NCBI RefSeq assembly: GCF_025567125.1
Contig: NZ_JAOQJI010000018.1
Coordinates: forward strand, 1-64,000
Length of the DNA: 64,000 nucleotides
Origin: Phocaeicola fibrisolvens
Lineage (GTDB): Bacteria; Bacteroidota; Bacteroidia; Bacteroidales; Bacteroidaceae
Direction of reading: 5' to 3'
Each line of letters begins with the position of its first letter. The first letter of the stretch is position 1. The notes under the pieces were generated by a model, which saw only the letters and a list, made by a program, of their open reading frames with translations, made no database searches and had not been told where the DNA came from. Positions 41,197 to 50,745 of the stretch are shown here, one piece after another. The position numbers were made by a program, and so were the translations under genes.

Positions 41197-42879
41197 TTAA
41201 GAAGCTACCTCCTGGTTTGACTGATTCACTTTGTCATGTGGGTGTTTCCAGATACGCCATAGGTAGAAAGCGCAATGAGTGAAGGCAAAGACAAAGGAGA
41301 TGGTAAGCAAGGTCTTGTCCTCGTCCCATCCTACGGTTTGCTGATGCCACAATCCGGTAATCACACTGAGAATAGACAAAATCAAGCCTGTAAGGTTTAA
41401 TACCATATCCCCTTTTCGATGTCTTTGTCCGGGTTCCAGTTTGCTGTGATGGATGCCGTAGGAGGCATATACATCCAGTCCGATGAGCATCCATAACACC
41501 AGTCGTATCCACGTATCGGCGGGAAGGAAACTCATCATACACAGGCAGGTAAGGATACCCATGATGGGTACGAAGGGAACAAATGGAGTCTTGAAAGCTC
41601 GGTGTACGTGGGGCATGGTCTTACGTACAACCAGTATGGCAGCGCAAACCAGGGTGAAGGCCAGCAGCGTACCGATACTGGTCATCTCTCCGGCCACTTG
41701 TGCTGGAATGAAGCCGGCCAACAAGCTGACTACGACCATGAAAAGAGCATTGCTATGAACCGGTGTACGGAAACGGGGGTTGATTTTGGAAAAGAACGGG
41801 GGAAGCAGTCCGTCGCGACTCATGCTTAGGAAAACACGGCTTTGTCCGAGCAGGGTGACCATGATAACCGAGCAATAACCGAACAAGATGGCCAGGATGA
41901 TAGCCTTGTTCAGCCACGGATAAACGGGCTGGATGACACCCTGGGCATCGGGGTATCCCATTTTTTCAATGGCGACGGCCACCGGGGCAATCCCGACCTG
42001 TCCGCTGAACTCGGTGTAGTGTGCCACCCCCGTCATGACATGGGCGAAGAGGATGTATAAAATGGTGCATACCAGCAGAGACACTAAAATGCCGATAGGC
42101 ATATCCCGTTTCGGATTTTTGGTCTCCTGAGCAGCGGTACTCACTGCGTCAAATCCCAAAAAGGCAAAGAAGACGATGGCGGCTCCTCGGAAAATGCCCG
42201 AAATGCCGAACTCACCCAACGTGCCGGTATTAGTCGGAATATAAGGTATGTAGTTGTCGCTTTGGATAAAGCGCCAGCCCAATACCACGAATATCAGAAT
42301 CACCGCAATTTTCAGGAAAACAATCAGTCCGTTAAAGAAGGAACTTCCGGCGGTACCCCGCATCAGAATCAGGCTCATGAGTACCACGATTACCATGGCG
42401 GGGATGTTTACGATGCCTCCGTCCCACGGACAGGCCGTGAATGCGTGGGGAAGTTCAATTCCTACCCCTTGCAGGAAGACGGTCATATAGCGGCTCCAGC
42501 TGATGCTGACGGTGGTGGCGGCTACGGTATATTCCAGTACCAAATCCCATCCGATAATCCAGGCGATGAGTTCACCCATGGTGGCGTATGAATAGGTATA
42601 GGCACTTCCTGATACAGGAATCATGGAAGCAAATTCCGCATAGCAGAGTCCCGCAAAGCAGCATCCGATGGCTGCAATGATGAACGAAAGCGTAATGGCC
42701 GGACCTGTGTAAGAAGCCGCCACGGTTCCGGTGATAGAAAACAAGCCGGCTCCAATAATGACTCCCACTCCGAGTGCTACCAGACTGACGGGCCCTAATA
42801 CCCGTTTGAGGGTGCCGCTTCCCGTTTCCTTGGCTTCAGCCTGTAAAGCCTCTATACTTTTTCGAATAAAAAGCCCCAT
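41197..42879 (-). CDS. APC-family cationic amino acid permease
   Basis: 560 residues, with about 12-14 membrane segments. The N-terminal motif VALGVGVIIGAGLFSITGTV is followed by CYAEFASMIPVSGSAYTYSY and FFAFLGFDAVSTAAQETKNP, characteristic of the CAT/YfnA-type APC group. It is an inner-membrane amino-acid transporter; the substrate is not determined. It precedes cysQ by 96 bases on the same strand, but with unrelated function and an AT-rich gap I do not assume one transcript. Confidence 0.88.
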   Translation of the reverse strand: MGLFIRKSIEALQAEAKETGSGTLKRVLGPVSLVALGVGVIIGAGLFSITGTVAASYTGPAITLSFIIAAIGCCFAGLCYAEFASMIPVSGSAYTYSYATMGELIAWIIGWDLVLEYTVAATTVSISWSRYMTVFLQGVGIELPHAFTACPWDGGIVNIPAMVIVVLMSLILMRGTAGSSFFNGLIVFLKIAVILIFVVLGWRFIQSDNYIPYIPTNTGTLGEFGISGIFRGAAIVFFAFLGFDAVSTAAQETKNPKRDMPIGILVSLLVCTILYILFAHVMTGVAHYTEFSGQVGIAPVAVAIEKMGYPDAQGVIQPVYPWLNKAIILAILFGYCSVIMVTLLGQSRVFLSMSRDGLLPPFFSKINPRFRTPVHSNALFMVVVSLLAGFIPAQVAGEMTSIGTLLAFTLVCAAILVVRKTMPHVHRAFKTPFVPFVPIMGILTCLCMMSFLPADTWIRLVLWMLIGLDVYASYGIHHSKLEPGQRHRKGDMVLNLTGLILSILSVITGLWHQQTVGWDEDKTLLTISFVFAFTHCAFYLWRIWKHPHDKVNQSNQEVAS

Positions 42880-42932
42880 GGTGATTGTATTTGTAGATTG
42901 TGCGGCAAAGATACAAAAAATTATGAAATATT

Positions 42933-44255
42933 TTATTTCAGGTATTGTGTCACCTTCCCGCTAAGTTGCAGCAGGGATATTTCACACATTTTCGTATCAT
43001 ATTCTGCAGAAAGAATGCGTTCTTCCGCATCGAGGAGGCTTTTCTGAGCTTCACGCATTTCAATTCCGGATAAATCTCCCAGCAGGTAGCGTTCTTTGGC
43101 TATCTCGTGGTTCTCTTTGGCGGAAATCAGGTTCTGACGTTCTAGGTTCAACAAGCGGATGTTGTTGCGGTAGGCTTGCCACAGGTTACTCAGGTCGGCC
43201 CGGAGTCCTTGTTCCACCTCGTCGCGGGCCAGCTGGGCGTTGCGGATGGCTAGACTGGCATTCCGTTTCTCGCGTTTCCGGTTGCCGTCGAAGAGGTTGA
43301 ATCCTACGGTGATGCCTCCGCTGAACCCCCAGTTGCTGCGCTGGCGGGTGGCATTGACATCGTATTTATTCAGGGTATAACCGTAGCCGGCATTCAACCG
43401 TACATACGGATAATTGCGCGACAATACTTTTTTATAATCCAACTGGGCTAGTACGGTATTTTGGTCTGCTTGCAGCAAACTGGAGTTCGTTTGTAGGGTA
43501 CCCTCCCACAAGGCATTGAAATCCAGATTTTCGTTGACGTCAATTACCGAGTCTTTCACGCTGAGCGGGCGGTCCATGTCTTTGGCGGCCATCAGCTCGT
43601 TCAGGTTGATACGGGAAGTATGCACCAGTTCCCGTTGTTTGATATACTGTGCCCGGTCGGCATTGAAGTCCACGGTGGCTTGCTGATAATCCAGCCGGGA
43701 GAAGTTTCCGATGTGGTAGCGTTCTTCCACGATGCGCAGACGTTCCCGGGACAGTGACACGGCATAGCGGAAATTCTTCAACCGGATTTCCTGTTGGATG
43801 TAGTTATAGTATTCTGCCGTGAGGGCGGCAATGAAGTCCTCGACGGCAATCCGGGTGTTAGTGGCTCCCTGTCGTTCGAGCTCTTTCAGCTGCTTGTAAG
43901 TGGTGCTGATGTTGAACCCGTCAAAAATCGTCCAGTTCAGGTCGATACCCGCATCCAAGGTCTGGTCGTATACGCCACGGAGCTTGGTGGTTTCTCCCGT
44001 TTCACGCGACTGGCTGTTGCTGTTGTCTGCGTTTCCGGTATAGCCGGCTGTCAGGTCCACTGTAGGCAGGTAGCCTGCATTTCCCAGGGTGGCGTTGTTT
44101 TTGCTCACCTGCTCTTCGTTGCGGGTGATGCGGAGCGAATAGTTGTTGGCCAATCCTTCTTCCAGGCATTGTTGCAAGGTATAGGTGTACTGGGCCTGTG
44201 CCGGAAGTCCCAGACCGAGGAAAAAAAGTGCATAGTAAATAGACCGTTTTCTCAT
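42933..44255 (-). CDS. TolC-family outer-membrane efflux protein
   Basis: 440 residues. The signal peptide (LFFLGLGLPAQAQYTYTL) is followed by two OEP repeats with long coiled-coil helices (SLRITRNEEQVSKNNATLGN and GLRADLSNLWQAYRNNIRLL). It forms the outer-membrane channel of the tripartite efflux pump. Its start overlaps the RND gene stop by 4 bases (ATGA), so the three genes form an operon. Confidence 0.93.
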   Translation of the reverse strand: MRKRSIYYALFFLGLGLPAQAQYTYTLQQCLEEGLANNYSLRITRNEEQVSKNNATLGNAGYLPTVDLTAGYTGNADNSNSQSRETGETTKLRGVYDQTLDAGIDLNWTIFDGFNISTTYKQLKELERQGATNTRIAVEDFIAALTAEYYNYIQQEIRLKNFRYAVSLSRERLRIVEERYHIGNFSRLDYQQATVDFNADRAQYIKQRELVHTSRINLNELMAAKDMDRPLSVKDSVIDVNENLDFNALWEGTLQTNSSLLQADQNTVLAQLDYKKVLSRNYPYVRLNAGYGYTLNKYDVNATRQRSNWGFSGGITVGFNLFDGNRKREKRNASLAIRNAQLARDEVEQGLRADLSNLWQAYRNNIRLLNLERQNLISAKENHEIAKERYLLGDLSGIEMREAQKSLLDAEERILSAEYDTKMCEISLLQLSGKVTQYLK

Positions 44256-47200
44256 TTCTTTTCTTTTTTAGCGCGGTTAGTCGAAATATAAGAATAAATG
44301 GCCGGTACGATGTACATGGTCAGGAAAGTAGAAACCAGCATACCGCCCACTACAGCCACTCCCATGGCGATGCGCTGGTTGGCTCCTTCACCCGAAGCGA
44401 AAGCCAGCGGCAACAAGCCGAGGATGGTAGAGGCACTGGTCATCAGAATAGGGCGCAGACGCTGGAGGGCCGCATCGCGGATGGCCAGCATCTTTTCTTC
44501 GCCCGCCTCCTGTTTCTGGTTGGCAAATTCCACAATCAGGATACCGTTTTTGGCCACCAGTCCAATCAGCATGATGATACCAATCTGACTGAAGATGTTC
44601 ATCGTGATGTCGCCGAAGTACATGAAGACCAGGGCACCGGCGATGGCCAGCGGCACGGTGAGCATGATGATGAGCGGATCTTTGAAACTTTCAAACTGTG
44701 CCGAAAGAATCAGGTAAATCAAAATCAGGGCCAGGATGAAGGCGAACATCAGGCTGGAGGAACTTTCGCGGTATTCCTTGGAGTCGCCCGACAAGGCGGT
44801 GCGGAACGTGTCGTCCAGCACCTTGTCGGCAATCTTGTCCATCTCGTCCAGACCGTCGCCGATGGTTTTGCCTTCGGCCAGTCCCGCAGAAATGGTGGCC
44901 GAGATGAAACGGTTATAATGATACAGTTTGGGCGGTGCCACAGCTTCCACAAATTCCACCAGGTTGTCCAGCTGTATCATTTCTCCCTTGTCGTTCCGGA
45001 TATAAATCGACTTGATGTTGGCCGGCTGGTTACGTTGCTGGCGGTTGATTTGTCCAAGAATCTCATACTGCTTGCCATTCATGTAGAAATAGCCCATGCG
45101 CTGTCCGCTTAACCCGTATTGCAAGGTTTCTCCGATGTCGCGCACACTTACACCCATGGTGCCAGCCTTGTCGCGGTTGATGGTGACGCGCATTTCCGGA
45201 CTGCTGAACTTCAGGTCCACGTCGGCCATCTGGAAGGTCGGGTTATCGTATACTTGTGCCAGGAACTCTGGTAATACCTCCTGAAGCTTTTCGATACTGA
45301 CCGCCTGAAGCACATATTGTACCGGCATACTGGCTCTTCGTCCGCCGAAAGAAGACTGCTGTTGTACGAAGGAACGGGCCTTGGTATGCGTACGGATAGC
45401 TTTAGAGATTTTTTCGGCTACCTCCATCTGGGTGTAATCGCGTTCCTTGATGTCTTTCAGGGTAACCTGAATGTTTCCGCTTCCACTCGACACACGGGCC
45501 GTGACAAAAGCCGCATCCGGTACGATGGAGTCGACCAGTGTGTTGATTTCTTCCGTATAGTCACGGATGTATTCATAGCTGGCTCCTTCGGCCGCACTGG
45601 TCCGGATGTTGATTTGCGAGCGGTCTTCCAGTGGGGCCATCTCGGCTGGAATATGGTTCCATAAGTAACCGATGAGGGCCAATGTAATCAGGATGAACGG
45701 GATAGCGATGATACGCTTGTGCAGAAAGGCCTGAAGGCTGCGGGCATACAGGCGGTTCATGCCTTCGAAGAAAGGCTCCGTCTTCCGGTAAAACCAGTTC
45801 TGTTTTTCCCGGTGCTTCAACAATTTGGTGGCCAGCATCGGGGTAAAGGTCAGAGCCGAGAAAGCCGAGATAATGACAGAGCCGGCTACTACGAAACTGA
45901 ATTCGCGGAAGAGGCGTCCGCTGGTTCCTTCCATGAAGACAATCGGGATGAACACGGCGGCTAGGGTAATGGTGGTGGAAATCACGGCAAAGAAAATTTC
46001 TTTAGCGCCCTCGATACCCGCCTCAAACGGTTTCATACCTCGCTCGATGCGGATGTAAATGTTTTCGGTCATCACGATGGCATCGTCGACCACCAGTCCC
46101 ACCGACAGGACGACGGCCAGCATGGTGAGCACGTTGATGGAGAATCCGGCGATATACATCACGAAGAAGGCTCCGATGAGGGAGACCGGAATCACAATAC
46201 AGGGAATCAAGGTGACACGCCAGTCGCGCAGGAAAAGGAAGATGATGATAATCACCAGCGCGAAAGCCTCGTACACGGTACTTTCCACTTCTGCAATGGA
46301 GGCACGGATAAAGCGGGTGTTGTCGAAACCGTATGTGTATTCCACGTCGTCGGGCAAGTCTTTCTTCATCTGCTCCATGCGTTCGTACACGGCGTCGGCA
46401 ATGTCGATGTGGTTGGCACCCGGCTGCGGAATGACGACGACACCCACCATGGGTACCCCGTTCATCTTCATGTAGCTCTTCAGGTCGGCCGGTCCCAGTT
46501 CCGCGTAACCGATGTCACTGAAGCGCACCACCTGTCCGTTTTGTTCTTTCAGGATGATGTTGTTGAATTCCTTCGCTGTATGCATCTGTCCCATGGTGCG
46601 CAGGGTCAGTTCCACAGTATTTCCTTCTATGCTTCCAGACGGAAGTTCCAGGTTCTGTTTATCGATGGCATTTTTCACGTCTACCGGGGTGATGCTGTAG
46701 CCGGCCATTTTGACCGGGTCGAGCCACAGACGCATGGAATAGCGTTTTTCTCCCCAGATGGAGACGCTGCTCACGTCGGGAATGGTTTGCAGCTGTTCCT
46801 TGACGGTCAGGTCGGCAATCTCACTCAGTTCCAGCAAAGAACGGGTGTGACTTTGTATGGCCACCATCAGGATAGGGCTGGCATCGGCGTCGGCTTTGGA
46901 TACGGTAGGCGGGTCGCAGTCGCGGGGTAGGTAGCGCTGGGCACGCGACACCTTGTCGCGCACGTCGTTGGCAGCGGTTTCCAAGTCGACAGACAGTTCA
47001 AATTCCACGGTGATGCGGCACTGTCCCTGCTGGCTGGTACTCGACAGGGAGCGGATGCCCGGAATCCCGTTGATGTTCTGTTCTAGTGGTTCCGTAATCT
47101 GGTTTTCAATCACTTCTGCATTGGCTCCCGGATAGCTGCAGGTCACGGAGATGATGGGATTATCCACCGAAGGGTATTCGCGTACCCCTAGGGTGGTGTA

Positions 47201-47284
47201 GCCAATCAGTCCGAAAAGCAGGATGATAATGGTGAGCACAGTGGCCAGTACGGGCCTTCTGATACTAAGTTCGGAGATGTTCAT
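44252..47284 (-). CDS. RND efflux transporter (HAE1/AcrB-like)
   Basis: 1010 residues. The N-terminal helix SIRRPVLATVLTIIILLFGL is followed by PSVDNPIISVTCSYPGANAE and the periplasmic porter and docking domains. The proton-relay helix around LSVGLVVDDAIVMTENI carries the paired Asp typical of HAE-1 pumps. The second half includes IIMLIGLVAKNGILIVEFAN. It exports hydrophobic compounds or drugs; substrate not known. It sits 11 bases after the adaptor gene. Confidence 0.95.
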   Translation of the reverse strand: MNISELSIRRPVLATVLTIIILLFGLIGYTTLGVREYPSVDNPIISVTCSYPGANAEVIENQITEPLEQNINGIPGIRSLSSTSQQGQCRITVEFELSVDLETAANDVRDKVSRAQRYLPRDCDPPTVSKADADASPILMVAIQSHTRSLLELSEIADLTVKEQLQTIPDVSSVSIWGEKRYSMRLWLDPVKMAGYSITPVDVKNAIDKQNLELPSGSIEGNTVELTLRTMGQMHTAKEFNNIILKEQNGQVVRFSDIGYAELGPADLKSYMKMNGVPMVGVVVIPQPGANHIDIADAVYERMEQMKKDLPDDVEYTYGFDNTRFIRASIAEVESTVYEAFALVIIIIFLFLRDWRVTLIPCIVIPVSLIGAFFVMYIAGFSINVLTMLAVVLSVGLVVDDAIVMTENIYIRIERGMKPFEAGIEGAKEIFFAVISTTITLAAVFIPIVFMEGTSGRLFREFSFVVAGSVIISAFSALTFTPMLATKLLKHREKQNWFYRKTEPFFEGMNRLYARSLQAFLHKRIIAIPFILITLALIGYLWNHIPAEMAPLEDRSQINIRTSAAEGASYEYIRDYTEEINTLVDSIVPDAAFVTARVSSGSGNIQVTLKDIKERDYTQMEVAEKISKAIRTHTKARSFVQQQSSFGGRRASMPVQYVLQAVSIEKLQEVLPEFLAQVYDNPTFQMADVDLKFSSPEMRVTINRDKAGTMGVSVRDIGETLQYGLSGQRMGYFYMNGKQYEILGQINRQQRNQPANIKSIYIRNDKGEMIQLDNLVEFVEAVAPPKLYHYNRFISATISAGLAEGKTIGDGLDEMDKIADKVLDDTFRTALSGDSKEYRESSSSLMFAFILALILIYLILSAQFESFKDPLIIMLTVPLAIAGALVFMYFGDITMNIFSQIGIIMLIGLVAKNGILIVEFANQKQEAGEEKMLAIRDAALQRLRPILMTSASTILGLLPLAFASGEGANQRIAMGVAVVGGMLVSTFLTMYIVPAIYSYISTNRAKKEKK

Positions 47285-47295
47285 ACGGCAGAAAG

Positions 47296-48372
47296 TTAGT
47301 TGATTTGATCAAGAATTACCGGCATGCCGGTGCGCAGTTGAAGGGTACCGGAGGTCAGGATGGTATCTCCGGCCGACAATCCTTTCAGAATCTGTACTTC
47401 TGCTTCCGTGCGGATACCGATTTCCACATCCACCGGTTCGGCCACTCCTGAGCGGTACACGAATACCTTGTTCTTTCCCATTTCCGGGACGATGGCTTCC
47501 GACGGAATGGCGATGGCGTCTTGGATTTCTTTCTGCTTCAGTTCGATGTCCGCATAGCGTCCGGGCAACAGTTCCCCATTCCGGTTCGGATAGAGGGCGC
47601 GGACGGTCAGCGTATGAGTTTCTTCATTGATGCGTGATTCCGTGGCATAAACTTGGGAATTGAAGGCTTCCAATCGTCCTTCAATCTTGAAGGTCAGGTT
47701 TGTGCCTTTCTTGATTTCGCGGGCATAACGTTCCGGTACGGCAAATTCCACTTTAAGTGGTGTGATTTTCGTCAGTTTGGCGATGACGGTTGTGGGGGAG
47801 GCGTAAGCTCCCAGGCTGACCTGCCGCAATCCGATGATGCCGTCGAACGGGGCCCGGAGTTCCGTCATGGCAATGTTTGCTTTCACATTCTCAATGTCGG
47901 CGTTGAGGGTAGCCAGTTCCGTTTTTACCTGTTCGTACGCTTCTTTGCTCACTGCATCACGTTGCAGCAAGGCATTCTGACGGAACACACGGTCTTCGGC
48001 CAGTGGCATCTGGGCTTCCAGCCGTTTCAGCTGGGCTTGCAACTGGCTGTCGTTCACTTTGGCCAGCAGCTGGCCTTTGGACACGAAAGAGCCCTCCGTG
48101 AAATCAATGCTCGTGATTTTTCCGGAGGTTTCAAACGACAAGTCCACTTCTTCATCCGGCATCAGTTTGCCGCTGACAAACAGCTGGTCGGTGAGCAAGT
48201 GAGGTTTGAGTATTTTAGCATTTACGTTGAGTGCTTTGGACTTGCCAGTGGGTACTTGCTTCTCGGCTGCTTCCAGTTCTTCGTTCTTCCCGGGGGTAAA
48301 CGTGTGAATACCTAAGGCAATAACTCCAGCCCCTATCACTACGATGATTCCCCATTTGATTCGTTTGTCCAT
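47296..48372 (-). CDS. RND efflux periplasmic adaptor (membrane fusion protein)
   Basis: 358 residues. An N-terminal anchor (WGIIVVIGAGVIALGIHTF) is followed by the lipoyl half-motif DLSFETSGKITSIDFTEGSF, an alpha-hairpin, the second lipoyl half MTELRAPFDGIIGLRQVSLG, a beta-barrel domain and a membrane-proximal domain. It links the RND pump to TolC. It is the first gene of the operon; no local regulator gene is evident. Confidence 0.94.
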   Translation of the reverse strand: MDKRIKWGIIVVIGAGVIALGIHTFTPGKNEELEAAEKQVPTGKSKALNVNAKILKPHLLTDQLFVSGKLMPDEEVDLSFETSGKITSIDFTEGSFVSKGQLLAKVNDSQLQAQLKRLEAQMPLAEDRVFRQNALLQRDAVSKEAYEQVKTELATLNADIENVKANIAMTELRAPFDGIIGLRQVSLGAYASPTTVIAKLTKITPLKVEFAVPERYAREIKKGTNLTFKIEGRLEAFNSQVYATESRINEETHTLTVRALYPNRNGELLPGRYADIELKQKEIQDAIAIPSEAIVPEMGKNKVFVYRSGVAEPVDVEIGIRTEAEVQILKGLSAGDTILTSGTLQLRTGMPVILDQIN

Positions 48373-48405
48373 GTGTGTTTTTCGTAAGGTTTGAGGTTAA
48401 AAAAG

Positions 48406-49341
48406 TTAATAGGCTGACCGGTATTTTCCTTCTTCCTTGTCTTCTAGTATGTTCAGGTAAGAGGCATACCGCGATTCGCTGATGTAGTGGTTTTCCACGG
48501 CTTCACGTACGGCGCAACCCGGTTCATGCCGGTGGGTACAGTTCCCGTATTTGCAGTGCGCGGAAAACTCGAATATTTCCTTGAAGTAGTGTCCCACTTC
48601 CTCGTCCTTCATGTCGAAGGTGCCGAAACCCTTGATGCCCGGGGTGTCAATTATGTAGCCGTCGCCCGCTACAGAGAACATTTCAGAGAAAGTGGTAGTG
48701 TGCATGCCTTTGTTGTGTGCCGTGGATATTTCGCCGGTTTTGACATTCTGTTCCGGCAGGATGGCATTGATTAAGGTCGATTTTCCTACGCCGGAATGGC
48801 CGGAGAACAAGGTTACTTTTCCTTGCAGGGCCTGTTTGATTTCCTCTATTCCAGTGCCTTCCAGCGCCGAAATTTGGTAGCAGGGGTATCCGATGTGGGT
48901 GTACAGGTGAATCAGTCCCTCCAGGTAATGCAATTCCTCTTCTGTATAGCGGTCCACTTTGTTAAATACCAGGCAGACTGGTACGCGATACGCTTCTGCC
49001 GAGGCCAGGAAACGGTCGATGAATATGGTGGAAGTTTCCGGATAGTTCACCGTGACCACCAGCATGCACTGGTCCAGATTGGCTGCGATGATGTGTGATT
49101 GTTTGGACAGGTTGGAAGAACGGCGGATGATGTAGTTTTTCCGGTCTTCAATTTCGGTAATGAATGCGGTTCCTTCCGCATTGACATTGATTTGTACCCG
49201 GTCGCCCACGGCGATAGGGTTTGTGCTGCGTATTCCTTTCAGGCGGAAATTTCCTTTTATCTTACACTCAATTAGCTTTCCCTCGTCCGTTTTGACCAGA
49301 TACCAGCTTCCTGTATTTTTAATGACCAGACCTTTTTCCAA
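48406..49341 (-). CDS. rsgA: Ribosome small subunit-dependent GTPase A
   Basis: A 311-residue circularly permuted GTPase that helps 30S maturation. It has an N-terminal OB fold (LVIKNTGSWYLVKTDEGKLI), G4 VFNKVDRY, G1 GHSGVGKSTLINAIL, G3 IDTPGIKGFG and a C-terminal zinc motif (AHCKYGNCTHRHEPGCA). The only suitable start is a TTG at 49341 (reads LEKGLVIKN); no in-frame ATG is near, and there is no clear Shine-Dalgarno. A terminator-like hairpin lies 13 bases upstream, between frr and rsgA. Confidence 0.94.
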   Translation of the reverse strand: MEKGLVIKNTGSWYLVKTDEGKLIECKIKGNFRLKGIRSTNPIAVGDRVQINVNAEGTAFITEIEDRKNYIIRRSSNLSKQSHIIAANLDQCMLVVTVNYPETSTIFIDRFLASAEAYRVPVCLVFNKVDRYTEEELHYLEGLIHLYTHIGYPCYQISALEGTGIEEIKQALQGKVTLFSGHSGVGKSTLINAILPEQNVKTGEISTAHNKGMHTTTFSEMFSVAGDGYIIDTPGIKGFGTFDMKDEEVGHYFKEIFEFSAHCKYGNCTHRHEPGCAVREAVENHYISESRYASYLNILEDKEEGKYRSAY

Positions 49342-49353
49342 TAGATGTAAATT

Positions 49354-49400
49354 TAAAAAAAGAGGAGGGAAGAAATCCTGACGGTTCCCTCTCTCCTCCT
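49354..49400 (-). terminator. Terminator after frr
   Basis: On the minus strand GAGGAGAGAGGGAA pairs imperfectly with TTCCCTCCTC, and T7 follows. Confidence 0.7.
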
Positions 49401-49416
49401 ATGGGGTGAATAAAAT

Positions 49417-49977
49417 TTATACTGTCATGATTTCTTTGTCTTTGGCAGCCAGCATGTCGTCAATCTGCTTGATGTACTTGTCGTGTACTTTCTGCAATTT
49501 GGCTTCAGCGTTTTTCTGCTCGTCTTCCGGCATACCGTCTTTTACGGCCTTTTTCAGGGCGTCGATGGCATCGCGGCGTGCGTTGCGGATGCTTACCTTG
49601 GCAGTTTCTCCTTCACCTTTGCACTGCTTGCTCAGCTGTTTACGGCGTTCCTCAGTCAATGGCGGAATACCCAGACGGATGATTTCACCGTTGTTTTCCG
49701 GCATGATACCCAGTTCAGAGTCGATAATTGCCTTTTCAATGATGCGGAACATGCTCTTGTCCCACGGCTTGATGGCAATGCTGCGCGCGTCGGGAGTAGT
49801 CACTGCGGCTACGTTGTTGATGGGCACCATGCTTCCGTAAGAGTCTACGCGGATACCGTCCAGCAGACGTACGTCGGCTTTTCCGGCACGGATGTGGGCC
49901 AGCGCGTCTTCCAGGTACATGATTGCCATATCCATTTTCTCTTCAGCTTCGCTGATAATTGTTTTAGAATCTGCCAT
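49417..49977 (-). CDS. frr: Ribosome recycling factor
   Basis: 186 residues with the three-helix bundle and hinge of RRF: ALAHIRAGKADVRLLDGIRV, INNVAAVTTPDARSIAIKPW, then IPPLTEERRKQLSKQCKGEG and ISIRNARRDAIDALKK-like helices. With EF-G it splits post-termination ribosomes. It is near pyrH and rsgA, a common neighbourhood, with an opposite-strand phosphatase gene in between. Confidence 0.96.
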   Translation of the reverse strand: MADSKTIISEAEEKMDMAIMYLEDALAHIRAGKADVRLLDGIRVDSYGSMVPINNVAAVTTPDARSIAIKPWDKSMFRIIEKAIIDSELGIMPENNGEIIRLGIPPLTEERRKQLSKQCKGEGETAKVSIRNARRDAIDALKKAVKDGMPEDEQKNAEAKLQKVHDKYIKQIDDMLAAKDKEIMTV

Positions 49978-50113
49978 ATATTTCTTACATTTATAGGTTT
50001 TATATTCTCTGATAAGTATTTATGTGAACAAAAATAAGCTATTTTTTATTCTCATGCAATACTTCGGAACATAAGTTTGTGTCTGTTTGGCTCGAAACTT
50101 GCCGGAAACTTCT

Positions 50114-50121
50114 TATCTTTG
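50114..50121 (+). promoter_or_regulatory. Putative -7 box TATCTTTG for the histidine phosphatase gene
   Basis: TATCTTTG fits TAnnTTTG, 28 bases before the ATG at 50149; the nearest -33 TTTG (50086-50089) is 24 bases away, longer than usual. Confidence 0.45.
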
Positions 50122-50148
50122 TTTGTCAACTTAATAGCAGCACGGTTT

Positions 50149-50673
50149 ATGATTACAGTTTATTTGGCCCGTCATGGACAGACGGAGGAGAATTTGAGTC
50201 GGATTTTTCAGGGGCATTTACCTGGTACATTGACGGAAGAAGGCAAACAGCAGGCCGTGGAACTGGGGCAGACCTTGCGTGAGATTCCGTTGGATGCCGT
50301 GGTGAGCAGCGACTTGCAGCGGGTGGTGGATACGGTACGGCTGGCCGTGGGCGACCGGCACCTGCCGTGGCAGCAGACGACTTTGCTGCGGGAAATCGAC
50401 TGGGGACCGTGGACCGGACTGACGGTGGGGAGTGTGGATTTGAGTCATCCGCCTGCCGGGGTAGAGACCCCTCAGATGTTGTACGACCGTGCGGGAACTT
50501 TTCTGGAGTATCTGTGGCAGCATTATGACGGCCAGCGGGTGCTGGTCGTGGCGCACGGGCAAATCAACCGCTGCCTGGAGGCCCGGATGAAAGGGGTAGC
50601 ATTGGACGACCTTCGCACGATTCCCTTGATGAAAAATGCGGAATTCCACCGTTATGAACTGGCGGGTGAGTAA
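50149..50673 (+). CDS. Histidine phosphatase (phosphoglycerate-mutase-like / CobC-like)
   Basis: 174 residues from the ATG at 50149 (MITVYLARHGQTEENLSRIF); a longer frame upstream overlaps the promoter. It has the catalytic RHG motif, SSDLQRVVDTVRLA, LREIDWGPWTGL and the second His in VLVVAHGQINRC. The family includes alpha-ribazole phosphatase (CobC) and sugar-phosphate phosphatases; no cobalamin genes are nearby, so the substrate is open. It is transcribed opposite to its neighbours. Confidence 0.9.
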   Translation: MITVYLARHGQTEENLSRIFQGHLPGTLTEEGKQQAVELGQTLREIPLDAVVSSDLQRVVDTVRLAVGDRHLPWQQTTLLREIDWGPWTGLTVGSVDLSHPPAGVETPQMLYDRAGTFLEYLWQHYDGQRVLVVAHGQINRCLEARMKGVALDDLRTIPLMKNAEFHRYELAGE

Positions 50674-50679
50674 ATAAAA

Positions 50680-50719
50680 ACGGCAAGGAGCAGTCGTAGA
50701 CCGCAGCTTGCCGTCATTT
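50680..50719. terminator. Terminator between the histidine phosphatase and pyrH (convergent)
   Basis: ACGGCAAG / CTTGCCGT with a 19-base loop, followed by CATTTTATA; A5 precedes it for the minus strand. Confidence 0.65.
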
Positions 50720-50745
50720 TATAGAATAGAAAAGGGTTGGGATAA

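Noticed and set aside
41197..42879. Amino-acid permease as a seventh member of the sulfonation operon
   Set aside because: A 96-base AT-rich gap and unrelated APC family; no sequence link to sulfur metabolism.
50077..50148. N-terminal extension of the histidine phosphatase
   Set aside because: The extension overlaps the -7 promoter box, and the RHG motif is at the expected distance from the ATG at 50149.
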